From Candidatus Eiseniibacteriota bacterium (lineage in GTDB: Bacteria; Joyebacterota; Joyebacteria; Joyebacterales; Joyebacteraceae): a DNA stretch of 36,796 nt. Below, in pieces: positions 20,961 through 28,325 of this stretch. The position numbers were made by a program, and so were the translations under genes. Location of the stretch: contig JAUVLG010000020.1 in the NCBI GenBank assembly GCA_030595835.1, positions 1-36,796 on the forward strand, written 5' to 3'. The notes below the pieces were generated by a model, which made no database searches, was not told the origin of the DNA, and was given only the letters and a program-made list of their open reading frames with translations. Position 1 is the first letter of the stretch. The number at the start of each line of letters is the position of its first letter.

Positions 20961-21824
20961 TTGGTACGTACCGTCGTCAGCGGGATCTGCGGGCGAACGG
21001 GCATGCTCGTCGCCGCACGGCTTGCGGCCGCGGAGGGCGTGGAACTCGTCGCCGGCGTTGAAGCGCCGGGCCACGAGAACGTCGGCATGAAGCTAGCCGA
21101 TGTCCTCCTCGCAAGTTCATTGGGCGGCCGAGTGGTCGGGGCGCTGTCGGACCTCGACCCCGACGCGTTCAACGTCCTCGTGGATTTCTCGGTGCCGGAG
21201 CAGTCAGAGCTCTGTGCCAGGTTCTCTGCCACAACAGGGACGGGACTCGTCGTCGCCACGACCGGACTCACTGAAGCGCAGACCGAGATCGTGCATGCCG
21301 CCTCATCCCGAGCGGCCGTGGTGCTCGCATCCAATACCAGCGTCGGAGCCAACGTTCTGTTCGCCGTGCTCGAGCGGGCCGGAGCCGCGCTAGGTGAGGA
21401 TTTCGACATCGAGATCGTCGAGGCCCACCACCGGGACAAGCGCGACGCTCCGAGCGGCACCGCGCTCACCGCAGCCGAGATCCTGGCGCGGGCGCGGGGG
21501 AGGAGCAGTGACGCCGTTGTCGTTGCCGGAAGAACCGGCTCGAGCATCCAGAGGAATCGCGGCGAGATTGGCGTGCATTCGGTGCGCGGCGGGTCGATAG
21601 CAGGACGCCACACGATCCACTTCCTGTCCGGCCTTGAGACGCTGTCCCTGGAACACGTGGCTCTATCGAGAGAGGCCTTCGCGGTCGGCGCAGTCCGTGC
21701 AGCGCGCTTCGCCGCTGTCAGCAAACCTGGACTCTACGACATGCTCGACGTGCTCGGGCTTCGAGACCCCGCGGACAGGGAGAGCACCATGCCATCGGAG
21801 GGGACGACGCGGAGCTGCCGGTGA
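20961..21824 (+). CDS. dapB: 4-Hydroxy-tetrahydrodipicolinate reductase
   Basis: Reduces the product of DapA with NAD(P)H; 287 residues, slightly longer than the usual 240-270. The Rossmann motif GICGRTG is at residues 8-14. The catalytic pair is H156/H157 with K160 in EAHHRDKRDAPSGTAL. SVRGGSIAGRHTIHFL and the C-terminal AARFAAVSKPGLYDMLDVLGL complete the family pattern. The last 18 residues (from DPADRE) are unconserved. The start is TTG with AGGAGG four bases upstream; an in-frame GTG at 20940 has no such site. The stop overlaps the GTG of a tiny downstream ORF (GTGA). Confidence 0.95.
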   Translation: MVRTVVSGICGRTGMLVAARLAAAEGVELVAGVEAPGHENVGMKLADVLLASSLGGRVVGALSDLDPDAFNVLVDFSVPEQSELCARFSATTGTGLVVATTGLTEAQTEIVHAASSRAAVVLASNTSVGANVLFAVLERAGAALGEDFDIEIVEAHHRDKRDAPSGTALTAAEILARARGRSSDAVVVAGRTGSSIQRNRGEIGVHSVRGGSIAGRHTIHFLSGLETLSLEHVALSREAFAVGAVRAARFAAVSKPGLYDMLDVLGLRDPADRESTMPSEGTTRSCR

Positions 21825-21946
21825 TACGGATATATGTAAGACGTGGCGGCGACGTTATACTCCATAGTGAGGGATGCGACCTCAGCATCGAGCGCAGGCT
21901 GTCGCGGGTCATAGACGACCATCTGCAGGAGCTTCTGAACCAATGA
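21821..21946 (+). CDS. Small ORF of 41 codons, translationally coupled on both sides
   Basis: A short frame from GTG at 21821 to TGA at 21946. It starts inside the dapB stop (GTGA), has GGAG six bases upstream, and ends overlapping the ATG of the HD-domain gene (ATGA). The predicted peptide is 41 residues, basic at the start (MIRIYVRRGGDVILHSEG), and its second half (SIERRLSRVIDDHLQELL) reads as an amphipathic helix. I recognise no family. Exact overlaps at both ends are what real genes in tight operons show, and the space is otherwise unexplained. It could be a small protein partner of a neighbour or a coupling leader for the HD gene. Confidence 0.55.
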   Translation: MIRIYVRRGGDVILHSEGCDLSIERRLSRVIDDHLQELLNQ

Positions 21947-22572
21947 CAAGATGGAGAGGGAAGGGATGCTCGAGGCTTCTCGAGATCATCCTGGAATGCA
22001 ACGAGCTGAAGGCCATCCCACGCATGGGCTGGCGTGTCAGGGGAGTCCGAAACGGGGAGAGCGTCGCCGAGCACTCGTACGCCGTGGCGCTGATCGCGAT
22101 GCTGGTGGCCGACCGGCTCGACGTCGACATCGACCACGCGAAGCTGCTCAAGATCGCGCTGGTGCACGATCTCCCGGAACACATGCTGGGAGACATCCAC
22201 GCTCCCGCGGCGCAGATACTCGGGGAGGACGTCAAGGAGGCGGCCGAGCTGCGAATAATCCGGCGCCTCTTCACCGGCCTCGAGGCCGGTGGCGAATACG
22301 TGGAGCTTTGGAAAGAGTTCGCCGAGCGTTCCTCCATCGAGGGCAAGCTGGTCCGCGCGATCGACAAGCTCGAGATGTTCACACAGGCGTACCAATACGA
22401 GTGTTCCGGCAACAGAATGCTCGACGATTTCTGGGGATGGGAAGGCAACATGCGGGACTTCGGGTTCAGCGAGATCCAGGAGCTCTACGACGAGCTGATG
22501 GGGCTGCGAACCAGAGAGAGCCACAACCGCTCGGACACGAGCACGAACGGGGAGAGCAATGCGCTGGAGTAA
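21943..22572 (+). CDS. HD-domain nucleotidase of the YfbR/HDDC2 type
   Basis: A 209-residue metal-dependent phosphohydrolase. The HD residues are visible as VAEHSYAVALIA (first His), LVHDLPEHMLGD (His-Asp) and the later Asp in AIDKLEMF. The pattern RMGWRVRGVRNGESVAEHS is characteristic of YfbR-like 5'-deoxynucleotidases, which dephosphorylate deoxynucleoside monophosphates. The C-terminal 25 residues are hydrophilic and unconserved. The ATG overlaps the stop of the 41-codon ORF, and an AGGAG is about 11 bases upstream. The 3' end overlaps proS by 14 bases. A role in nucleotide pool control is likely; the exact substrate is an inference from the family. Confidence 0.85.
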   Translation: MTRWRGKGCSRLLEIILECNELKAIPRMGWRVRGVRNGESVAEHSYAVALIAMLVADRLDVDIDHAKLLKIALVHDLPEHMLGDIHAPAAQILGEDVKEAAELRIIRRLFTGLEAGGEYVELWKEFAERSSIEGKLVRAIDKLEMFTQAYQYECSGNRMLDDFWGWEGNMRDFGFSEIQELYDELMGLRTRESHNRSDTSTNGESNALE

Positions 22573-24265
22573 GGCACTAATTCCGACACGCAAGGAAGAC
22601 CCTTCCGACGCCGAGACCACGAGCCACAAGCTGATGGTCAGGAGCGGGTGCATCCGAAAACTGACGTCCGGCGTGTACAGCTACCTGCCGCTGGGAAAAC
22701 GCGCACTCCTGAAGGTCGAGGCTATCGTCCGGGAGGAGATGGACGCTGTTGGGTGCCAGGAAATCCTGATGCCGGTGCTCAATCCAGCGGAGCTGTGGCG
22801 GGAGACCGGGCGATGGGACGTGTACGGCAAGGAACTCTGGAGGGTGCACGACCGAAACAACCGTGAGTTCGCGCTGGGCCCGACCCACGAGGAAGTGGTA
22901 ACAGACATCGTCAGAGACGAGGTCCACTCCTACAAAGAGCTGCCCTTCACGGTCTATCAGATCCAGACCAAGTTCCGCGATGAGCTTCGGCCGCGATTCG
23001 GCATAGTGCGCTCGCGTGAGTTCCTGATGAAGGACGCTTACAGCTTCCACCGTGACGAGGAGTCGCTCGACGAGACGTACAACAGCATGTGCGACGCCTA
23101 CACGCGCATCTTCGAACGCTGCTCCCTGACGTTCCGTCCGGTCGAGGCCGCCACGGGCGCCATCGGCGGCAGCCACTCCCACGAGTTCATGGTGCTGTCC
23201 GACACCGGGGAGTCCGAAATCATCGTGTGTGAGTGCGGGTACGCCGCGACGGATGAGAGGGCCGAGGGCGCCGTCGACCCGCCGTCCTACAACGAAGCGC
23301 CGGGCGTGATGGAGCGTGTCGAGACCCCGAAGATGAAGACGATCGAGGAGGTCTCCGAGTTCCTGGGAATCGACCCCGCGAAGCTGGTCAAGACCATCAT
23401 CTACGAGGCGGACGGACGTCCCGTGGCCGCACTGGTAAGGGGAGACCGGGAGATCAACGAGGCGAAGCTCTCGATGGCGTTGGGCGCCGACCTCGTGGTA
23501 CCCGCGCCTCCAGAAGTCATCGAGAAGCTCACCGGAGCGCCCGTGGGCTTCGCGGGACCGGTCGGGCTCGCGGGAATCGACGTCATCGCGGACCACACGG
23601 TCGAGCCGCTCGTCAACGTGGTCGTCGGCGGCAATGCACAGGACGTCCACCTCAAGAACGTGAATCCGGGACGCGATTTCAAGGTGACGGCGTTCCACGA
23701 CATCGTGCTCGTCCGGAAGGGCGACCACTGCGCCAGGTGCGGCGGTGAGCTGAACTCGTTCAGGGGCATCGAGGTCAGTCAGGCCTTCAAGCTTGGGACG
23801 AAGTACTCGCTGAGCATGAACGCGACCTACCTGGACGAAGACGGCGTGGCCAAGCCGTTCATCATGGGGTGCTACGGTCTGGGAGTGTCGCGCACGGTCG
23901 CAGCGATCATCGAGCAGCACAACGACAAAGACGGCATAGCGTGGCCACTGTCGGTCGCGCCCTTCGCCGTGGAGATACTCGTCGTGAGCATGAAGAGTAC
24001 GGAGTGCGCCACCCTCGGTGAGAGACTCTACACCGATCTCAAGGCAGCCGGTGTCGACGTGCTGTACGACGACAGGCCCGACTCAGCGGGCGTCAAGTTC
24101 AAGGACGCTGATCTCGTCGGAATGCCGCTTCGCATCACGGTCGGGGACAGAGGTCTCAAATCAGGCGTGGTCGAGGCTCGCGTCAGGAAGACCGGTGAGG
24201 TCACCGAACTGCCGGTGGACGATGCGGTTCAGGGGATTCTGCAGATGCTGAAGACCCTGGAGTAG
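22559..24265 (+). CDS. proS: Prolyl-tRNA synthetase (bacterial type with editing domain)
   Basis: Class II aminoacyl-tRNA synthetase charging tRNA-Pro, 568 residues, the length of the bacterial form. Motif 1 is in the LPLGKRALLKVEAIVREEM region. Motif 2 includes TKFRDELRPRFGIVRSREFLMKD, and motif 3 is GCYGLGVSRTVAAIIE. Between motifs 2 and 3 lies the INS editing domain (about residues 230-390, with TIEEVSEFLGI and ADHTVEPL), which clears Ala-tRNA-Pro. The anticodon-binding domain follows (FAVEILVVSM, then DVLYDDRPDSAGVKFKDADLVGMP). The start overlaps the HD gene and has GGGGAG upstream. It converges on rpsT with a shared hairpin between. Confidence 0.97.
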   Translation: MRWSKALIPTRKEDPSDAETTSHKLMVRSGCIRKLTSGVYSYLPLGKRALLKVEAIVREEMDAVGCQEILMPVLNPAELWRETGRWDVYGKELWRVHDRNNREFALGPTHEEVVTDIVRDEVHSYKELPFTVYQIQTKFRDELRPRFGIVRSREFLMKDAYSFHRDEESLDETYNSMCDAYTRIFERCSLTFRPVEAATGAIGGSHSHEFMVLSDTGESEIIVCECGYAATDERAEGAVDPPSYNEAPGVMERVETPKMKTIEEVSEFLGIDPAKLVKTIIYEADGRPVAALVRGDREINEAKLSMALGADLVVPAPPEVIEKLTGAPVGFAGPVGLAGIDVIADHTVEPLVNVVVGGNAQDVHLKNVNPGRDFKVTAFHDIVLVRKGDHCARCGGELNSFRGIEVSQAFKLGTKYSLSMNATYLDEDGVAKPFIMGCYGLGVSRTVAAIIEQHNDKDGIAWPLSVAPFAVEILVVSMKSTECATLGERLYTDLKAAGVDVLYDDRPDSAGVKFKDADLVGMPLRITVGDRGLKSGVVEARVRKTGEVTELPVDDAVQGILQMLKTLE

Positions 24266-24328
24266 TCGCGCTCGCGCCGGGTTTGGCGCTACCATCTTCG
24301 CGCCGCAGCCGGCTCTACTGAGACGAAA

Positions 24329-24359
24329 CGCGCCCCCATCCCAAACGGGAGGGGGCGCG
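24329..24359. terminator. Strong hairpin between convergent proS and rpsT
   Basis: CGCGCCCCC at 24329-24337 pairs with GGGGGCGCG at 24351-24359, and an inner TCCC/GGGA stem closes an AAAC loop, about 13 pairs with one bulged A. No strong T run follows on +; on the minus strand TTTCGTCTC follows. Probably serves both genes, better for rpsT. Confidence 0.7.
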
Positions 24360-24385
24360 AGAGATTTCGAGACAGGGTTGTTCTA

Positions 24386-24634
24386 CTAGGCCTCCCGACG
24401 GGCCTTCATCAACCGGGACTTCTTGCGGTCTGCCGTCGTCTTCTTGATGACGCCCACCTTGACGGCCTTGTCGATCACGGAGACCGCGGACCTCACCGCC
24501 TGCTCGCGCTCCTCGGCTGACGCGCTCTCCACCTTCTTCACGGCCGTGGCCATCTTGGACCTGATGGACCGGTTTCTCGCGTTCTGCTTCTCGTTCTGCC
24601 TGAGTCTCTTGATAGCTGATTTCTTCTGCGGCAA
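24386..24634 (-). CDS. rpsT: 30S ribosomal protein S20, probable TTG start
   Basis: Small ribosomal subunit protein binding 16S rRNA, 82 residues, very basic. The sequence begins MPQKKSAIKRLRQNEKQNARNRSIRSK, matching the S20 opening (often MANIKSA or MPQHKSA), and ends KKSRLMKARREA. Two adjacent starts compete. ATG at 24637 is only two bases from the GGAGG site, while the TTG right after it has five-base spacing and gives the canonical MPQKKSA. I prefer TTG. E. coli rpsT also starts with UUG, which is tied to autogenous control. It is the only complete gene on the minus strand, with its own strong promoter. Confidence 0.95.
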   Translation of the reverse strand: MPQKKSAIKRLRQNEKQNARNRSIRSKMATAVKKVESASAEEREQAVRSAVSVIDKAVKVGVIKKTTADRKKSRLMKARREA

Positions 24635-24639
24635 CATAA

Positions 24640-24644
24640 CCTCC
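24640..24644 (-). promoter_or_regulatory. Ribosome binding site that selects the rpsT start
   Basis: GGAGG on the minus strand, two bases before ATG (24637) and five before TTG (24634). Normal spacing favours TTG. Confidence 0.65.
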
Positions 24645-24708
24645 ATGCGCTCGATTAGCGCCCCGACTCTGCTCCCGGCGGCGGGGCCGATCACTCACTG
24701 AACCAGAT

Positions 24709-24737
24709 AATATACCATCAGCCCGCACACGAGTCAA
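24709..24737 (-). promoter_or_regulatory. Strong sigma-70-type promoter for rpsT
   Basis: On the minus strand TTGACT (24737-24732) and TATATT (24714-24709) are 17 bases apart, each matching five of six consensus bases. It yields a leader of about 65-70 bases before rpsT. The -35 directly abuts the tandem repeat block. Confidence 0.8.
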
Positions 24738-24823
24738 GGCTCAGGGGTCACCAGACTCAGGGATCACTACTGGGGCGCCAGGCTCAGGGGTCACCAGACT
24801 CAGGGGTCACCACTGGGGCGCCA
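24738..24823. repeat. 43-base tandem duplication upstream of rpsT and uvrC
   Basis: Two adjacent 43-base copies (24738-24780 and 24781-24823) differ at two positions. Each copy itself contains two versions of a core close to CTCAGGGGTCACCA, so four direct cores occur in 86 bases. No spacers, so not a CRISPR. It lies in the 327-base gap between the divergent rpsT and uvrC starts, next to the rpsT -35. Either an operator array or a slipped-strand duplication. Confidence 0.85.
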
Positions 24824-24875
24824 GGGCGCCGAATGACGGCAGTACGCCCCTCGCCTCAGCTCTGGACCACGCGAG

Positions 24876-24905
24876 TTGACACGGGCGCCGCGCCAGCGCT
24901 AGTCT
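24876..24905 (+). promoter_or_regulatory. Possible promoter for the uvrC unit
   Basis: A perfect TTGACA at 24876-24881 is followed after 18 bases by TAGTCT (24900-24905), which keeps the important first T-A and last T. It lies about 55 bases before the uvrC start. If real, the longer upstream frame of uvrC could not be translated from this transcript. Confidence 0.45.
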
Positions 24906-24961
24906 GTCTTCAAGGGTCCCAGCGGGCCCCGAGGCCCGAACCGGACTGTAGCGAGGGCATG

Positions 24962-26782
24962 ATGCCAGACGGACACAACGCACGCTCACGCCCGCCCACC
25001 AGGCCGGGTGTCTATCTGCTCAGGGACCGTAACGGGAAGATCATGTACGTCGGCAAGGCACGCAACCTCCGCAACCGTCTGCGGGCGTACACGGGCGGCG
25101 CCGAGTCCCAGGACCCCAAGGTCCAGGTGCTCAGGTCGAAGCTCGCCGGCTTCGACTACATAGTCGCCGGCTCGGAGACGGAAGCGCTGATCCTCGAATC
25201 CAATCTCATCAAGGAGCACCGCCCGCGCTACAACGTCAAGCTCAAGGACGACAAGAGGTACCCCTTCATCAAGGTGACTCTCGCAGACGAATTCCCTCGA
25301 GCCTTCGTAACCAGGGTCGTCCGTCAGGACGGCGCCGGCTACTTCGGGCCCTACACCGATGCCAAAGCCATGAGGCGCACTCTCAGGCTGATCAGACAGG
25401 TGTTCTCGATCCGTCAGTGCCCGACGTTCAGACGCCGGTCGAGGCCCTGCCTCAACTATCAGATAGGCAGGTGTCTTGGTCCGTGCATCGGAGCCGTATC
25501 AAAGAAGGAGTACGACAGGATCGTCAAGGAACTCACGCTCTTCCTGGAGGGGCGCGCCGGCGACGTGGTGGCGCTTCTGAGCGGACAGATGGAGCAGGCC
25601 GTTGACGACCTGCGATTTGAGGAGGCCGCGTTCCTCCGCGACCGCATCGCGGACATCGAGAAGATCGGACGGCGGCAACGCGTCCTGACGACGCAGCTGG
25701 TCGACCGCGACGTTATTGCCGTCGCGCGCCACGAGGGCTACGCCGTGGCGTCCGTCGTGCGGGTCAGAGGAGGAAAGCTGATCGCCTGCGAGAACTGTCC
25801 CCTGGAGCTGGGGCCCAGGACGAACGACGACGAGATAATGGAGGCCTTCCTCAAGCAGTTCTACAACCTGTCACGCGGCTCACTGCCAAGCGAGATACTA
25901 CTGGACAGCAGCCCGCCCGACCGCGAGGCCATCGAAAAATGGCTGGGAGAGGGCGCCTTGCGGAGGGTCAGGATCAGCGCGCCCAGTCGCGGAGAGAGAC
26001 GTCTCCTGATCGAGTTCGCCCGCGACAACGCCCGTCAGACCCTGAAGAGGACGTTCGAATCCCGGCGCGTTCCCGCTTCCGTAGTCGAGCTCGGCGAAGC
26101 GCTGGGAATGAAGCGCCCGCCGAGGCTCATCTCAGGCATCGACATCTCCAATATCTCCGGTGCCCACGCGGTAGGGACCGTCGTCACGTTCAGAGACGGC
26201 CGCCCTGATAGAGGTCTCTACCGGAAGTACCGCATTCGCACGGTAGTGCAAGGCCGAGACGACTATGGTAGTATTGCTGAGGTCGTTTCACGACATCTCA
26301 AGCGTGCGATCAAGGAGGAGCGGGAGCTGCCGGATCTCCTTCTCATCGACGGCGGGAAGGGCCAGTTGTCGGCAGCGGCCGCGGCGCTCCGACGTAGCGG
26401 TGCGCGAGGCGTAACGCTCGTGGGACTGGCGAAGCGCGAAGAAGAGGTCTTCGTTCGGGGAAGGGCGACTCCCTTGCCGCTCCCCGCGGATTCCAAGGGC
26501 AAGAAGTTGCTGGTCCGGGTGCGCAACGAGGTGCATCGATTCAGCATTGCCTACCACAGGTCACTGCGCGACCGCGAGGTCAGACGGTCACTCCTTGACG
26601 GCGTGCCCGGAGTGGGCACATCTCGCAAGGAAGCGCTCTTAAGAAAGTTCGGCTCGGTGCGTTCACTGATGGAGCGCTCGCCGGACGAGATCGCGGAGGT
26701 TCCGGGCATTGGCATCACAACGGCGAGAAGGATCAAGGAGGCGCTCCAGAAAGCGGGAAGTGGTAATGGTCCCGCAGCATGA
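24962..26782 (+). CDS. uvrC: UvrABC excinuclease subunit C
   Basis: Makes both incisions in nucleotide excision repair; 606 residues, normal length. The N-terminal GIY-YIG nuclease reads GVYLLRDRNGKIMYVGKA. A four-Cys cluster motif (RQCPTF, RPCLNY, GRCLGPC) follows, consistent with the iron-sulfur site reported in UvrC. The UVR helix pair that binds UvrB is at FEEAAFLRDRIADIE. The RNase H-like 3' nuclease has GIDISNISGAHAVG and LLLIDGGKGQL. Two helix-hairpin-helix motifs end the protein (GVPGVGTSRKEALL and VPGIGITTARRI). Of two adjacent ATGs, the one at 24962 has better spacing to GAGG. An in-frame ATG at 24833 would add 43 unconserved residues. It overlaps ogt by 17 bases. Confidence 0.97.
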   Translation: MPDGHNARSRPPTRPGVYLLRDRNGKIMYVGKARNLRNRLRAYTGGAESQDPKVQVLRSKLAGFDYIVAGSETEALILESNLIKEHRPRYNVKLKDDKRYPFIKVTLADEFPRAFVTRVVRQDGAGYFGPYTDAKAMRRTLRLIRQVFSIRQCPTFRRRSRPCLNYQIGRCLGPCIGAVSKKEYDRIVKELTLFLEGRAGDVVALLSGQMEQAVDDLRFEEAAFLRDRIADIEKIGRRQRVLTTQLVDRDVIAVARHEGYAVASVVRVRGGKLIACENCPLELGPRTNDDEIMEAFLKQFYNLSRGSLPSEILLDSSPPDREAIEKWLGEGALRRVRISAPSRGERRLLIEFARDNARQTLKRTFESRRVPASVVELGEALGMKRPPRLISGIDISNISGAHAVGTVVTFRDGRPDRGLYRKYRIRTVVQGRDDYGSIAEVVSRHLKRAIKEERELPDLLLIDGGKGQLSAAAAALRRSGARGVTLVGLAKREEEVFVRGRATPLPLPADSKGKKLLVRVRNEVHRFSIAYHRSLRDREVRRSLLDGVPGVGTSRKEALLRKFGSVRSLMERSPDEIAEVPGIGITTARRIKEALQKAGSGNGPAA

Positions 26783-27410
26783 CGAGGACGGAACGACTCT
26801 GCCGGTCCTTCGCTACGTCACATTCGACACGGACGTCGGACGCTTCCTGGTCGCGGGGAACGACCGAGGCCTGAGACTGGTTTCGTTTGGCAAGGGGCTG
26901 GACGCGAAACGCGAGCTTTCGCGCAAGACTCACGGCGAGCGGGTCATCGCCGTCGAGGACAAGATCCGCCTGAGACGAGTTGCCGACTCAATCAAGGACT
27001 ACCTCGCTGGTAGTCGCGAGCCCCTGAATCACAGGGTGGATCTCAGCGGCGCCACGGACTTCAACAGGCGCGTGCTTGAAGTAGTGAGGGAGATCCCCTA
27101 CGGCGTGCTCCGATCCTACAAGTGGGTGGCGTCTGAGATCGGGGCGCCCCGGGCGACCCGTCCGGTTGGACAGGCGCTCGCCCGGAATCCGCTGCCGATT
27201 GTCATACCCTGCCACAGAGTGGTCAACAGCGACGGCTCGCTCGGAGGGTACTCCGGCGGCGGGCCCGACATGAAGCGTCGACTGATCGAGATAGAGACAG
27301 GTCAGGTCGATCTGGTCCTGAGGGGCGGAGAGCACACCGAGCGCGAGCGGATACGCTTCCTGCTCGAATCGGAAGGCGGCGACGGTGAAGGCGACAAAGA
27401 CCGCAGCTGA
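26766..27410 (+). CDS. ogt: Methylated-DNA-protein cysteine methyltransferase
   Basis: Suicide repair protein that moves the methyl group from O6-methylguanine to its own Cys. The acceptor is C149 in IPCHRVVNSDGSLGGYSGG. The DNA-binding helix-turn-helix is in YGVLRSYKWVASEIGAPRATRPVGQALARNP, with the Arg finger. At 214 residues it is longer than E. coli Ogt (171), the extra part being an acidic tail of about 25 residues (GGEHTERERI onward). The gene overlaps uvrC by 17 bases and xerD by 26, so the start is not certain; a GTG at 26760 is an alternative. It joins two independent repair pathways in one operon. Confidence 0.93.
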   Translation: MVPQHDEDGTTLPVLRYVTFDTDVGRFLVAGNDRGLRLVSFGKGLDAKRELSRKTHGERVIAVEDKIRLRRVADSIKDYLAGSREPLNHRVDLSGATDFNRRVLEVVREIPYGVLRSYKWVASEIGAPRATRPVGQALARNPLPIVIPCHRVVNSDGSLGGYSGGGPDMKRRLIEIETGQVDLVLRGGEHTERERIRFLLESEGGDGEGDKDRS

Positions 27411-28320
27411 GCCCGGGGGCACGACGGCCATTGAGAATGCGATCGACGAGTACCTCGACCACCTGTCGGTCGAGCGAGGTCTGTCGCAGAGTACGGTCGC
27501 CTCATACAGAGGCGACCTCGGTTCGTACTCCCGATTCCTGGCGACGCGGAAGATCACATCTCCCGGGGGAGTACGCTCCCGGGACATCAGCGATTTCATC
27601 GGCTCCCGACTTGCCGAGGGCGTCTCGCCTAGAAGCGTTGCAAGGAACCTGTCGTGTCTGCGCGGATTCCACAGGTATCTGGTCGTCTGGGGCAGCGTCG
27701 CAGTGGACCCGACCCTGGAAGTGACCGGCCCGAAGTTCCAGAGACGCCTCCCGGACGTGCTGGCGGTCCACGAGATCGAGGCGATCCTCACGGCGGTCGA
27801 CACATCGACACCGCTGGGCATCCGCGATCGCGCCATGCTCGAGGTGGCCTACGGCTCCGGTCTCCGGGTCAGTGAGCTGATCACGCTGCCCCTGTCGAAC
27901 CTGTTCTTCGAGGACGGCTACCTCCGCTGCATGGGGAAGGGGTCGAAGGAGAGGATCGTTCCAGTGGGCCAGGCGGCCATGGACTGGACCACGCGCTACA
28001 GGCGCGATGTGCGGCCCGAGCTGGCAGCGCGGGCGCCTGCCACCAACGTCATCTTCCTGAACGCCCGGGGGAGACCGCTGTCCAGAATGGGTTTCTGGAA
28101 GATATTCCAGAAGCACGTGGCCAGGGCGGGCGTGCGGGACCGGGTGAAGCCACATACTCTGCGACACTCGTTCGCAACACACCTGTTGGAGGGCGGCGCC
28201 GATCTCAGGGTGGTCCAGGAGATGCTCGGGCACGCCGACATTTCTACGACGCAGATCTACACCAGCGTTGACCGCGAGTACCTCAAGGAGATCCACCGGA
28301 CATTCCACCCGCGGGGGTAG
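27385..28320 (+). CDS. xerD: Tyrosine recombinase XerD
   Basis: Second Xer recombinase, 311 residues. The core-binding domain (ERGLSQSTVASYRGDLGSY) precedes catalytic Arg in GSGLRVSELITL, Lys in GKGSKERIVPVG, the HTLRHSFATHLL pair, His in LGHADISTTQ and nucleophilic Tyr in QIYTSV. The end, DREYLKEIHRTFHPRG, is the classic XerD C-terminus that contacts the partner. It starts at GTG with GGAAGG upstream, overlapping ogt. Five bases separate it from the fusion gene. With xerC 17 kb away, both halves of the dimer-resolution machine are in this window. Its proximity to scpA and scpB groups chromosome-segregation functions. Confidence 0.93.
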   Translation: MKATKTAAEPGGTTAIENAIDEYLDHLSVERGLSQSTVASYRGDLGSYSRFLATRKITSPGGVRSRDISDFIGSRLAEGVSPRSVARNLSCLRGFHRYLVVWGSVAVDPTLEVTGPKFQRRLPDVLAVHEIEAILTAVDTSTPLGIRDRAMLEVAYGSGLRVSELITLPLSNLFFEDGYLRCMGKGSKERIVPVGQAAMDWTTRYRRDVRPELAARAPATNVIFLNARGRPLSRMGFWKIFQKHVARAGVRDRVKPHTLRHSFATHLLEGGADLRVVQEMLGHADISTTQIYTSVDREYLKEIHRTFHPRG

Positions 28321-28325
28321 AGGAA

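Noticed and set aside
24738-24823. CRISPR array
   Set aside because: Only two directly abutting copies, no spacers and no cas genes.
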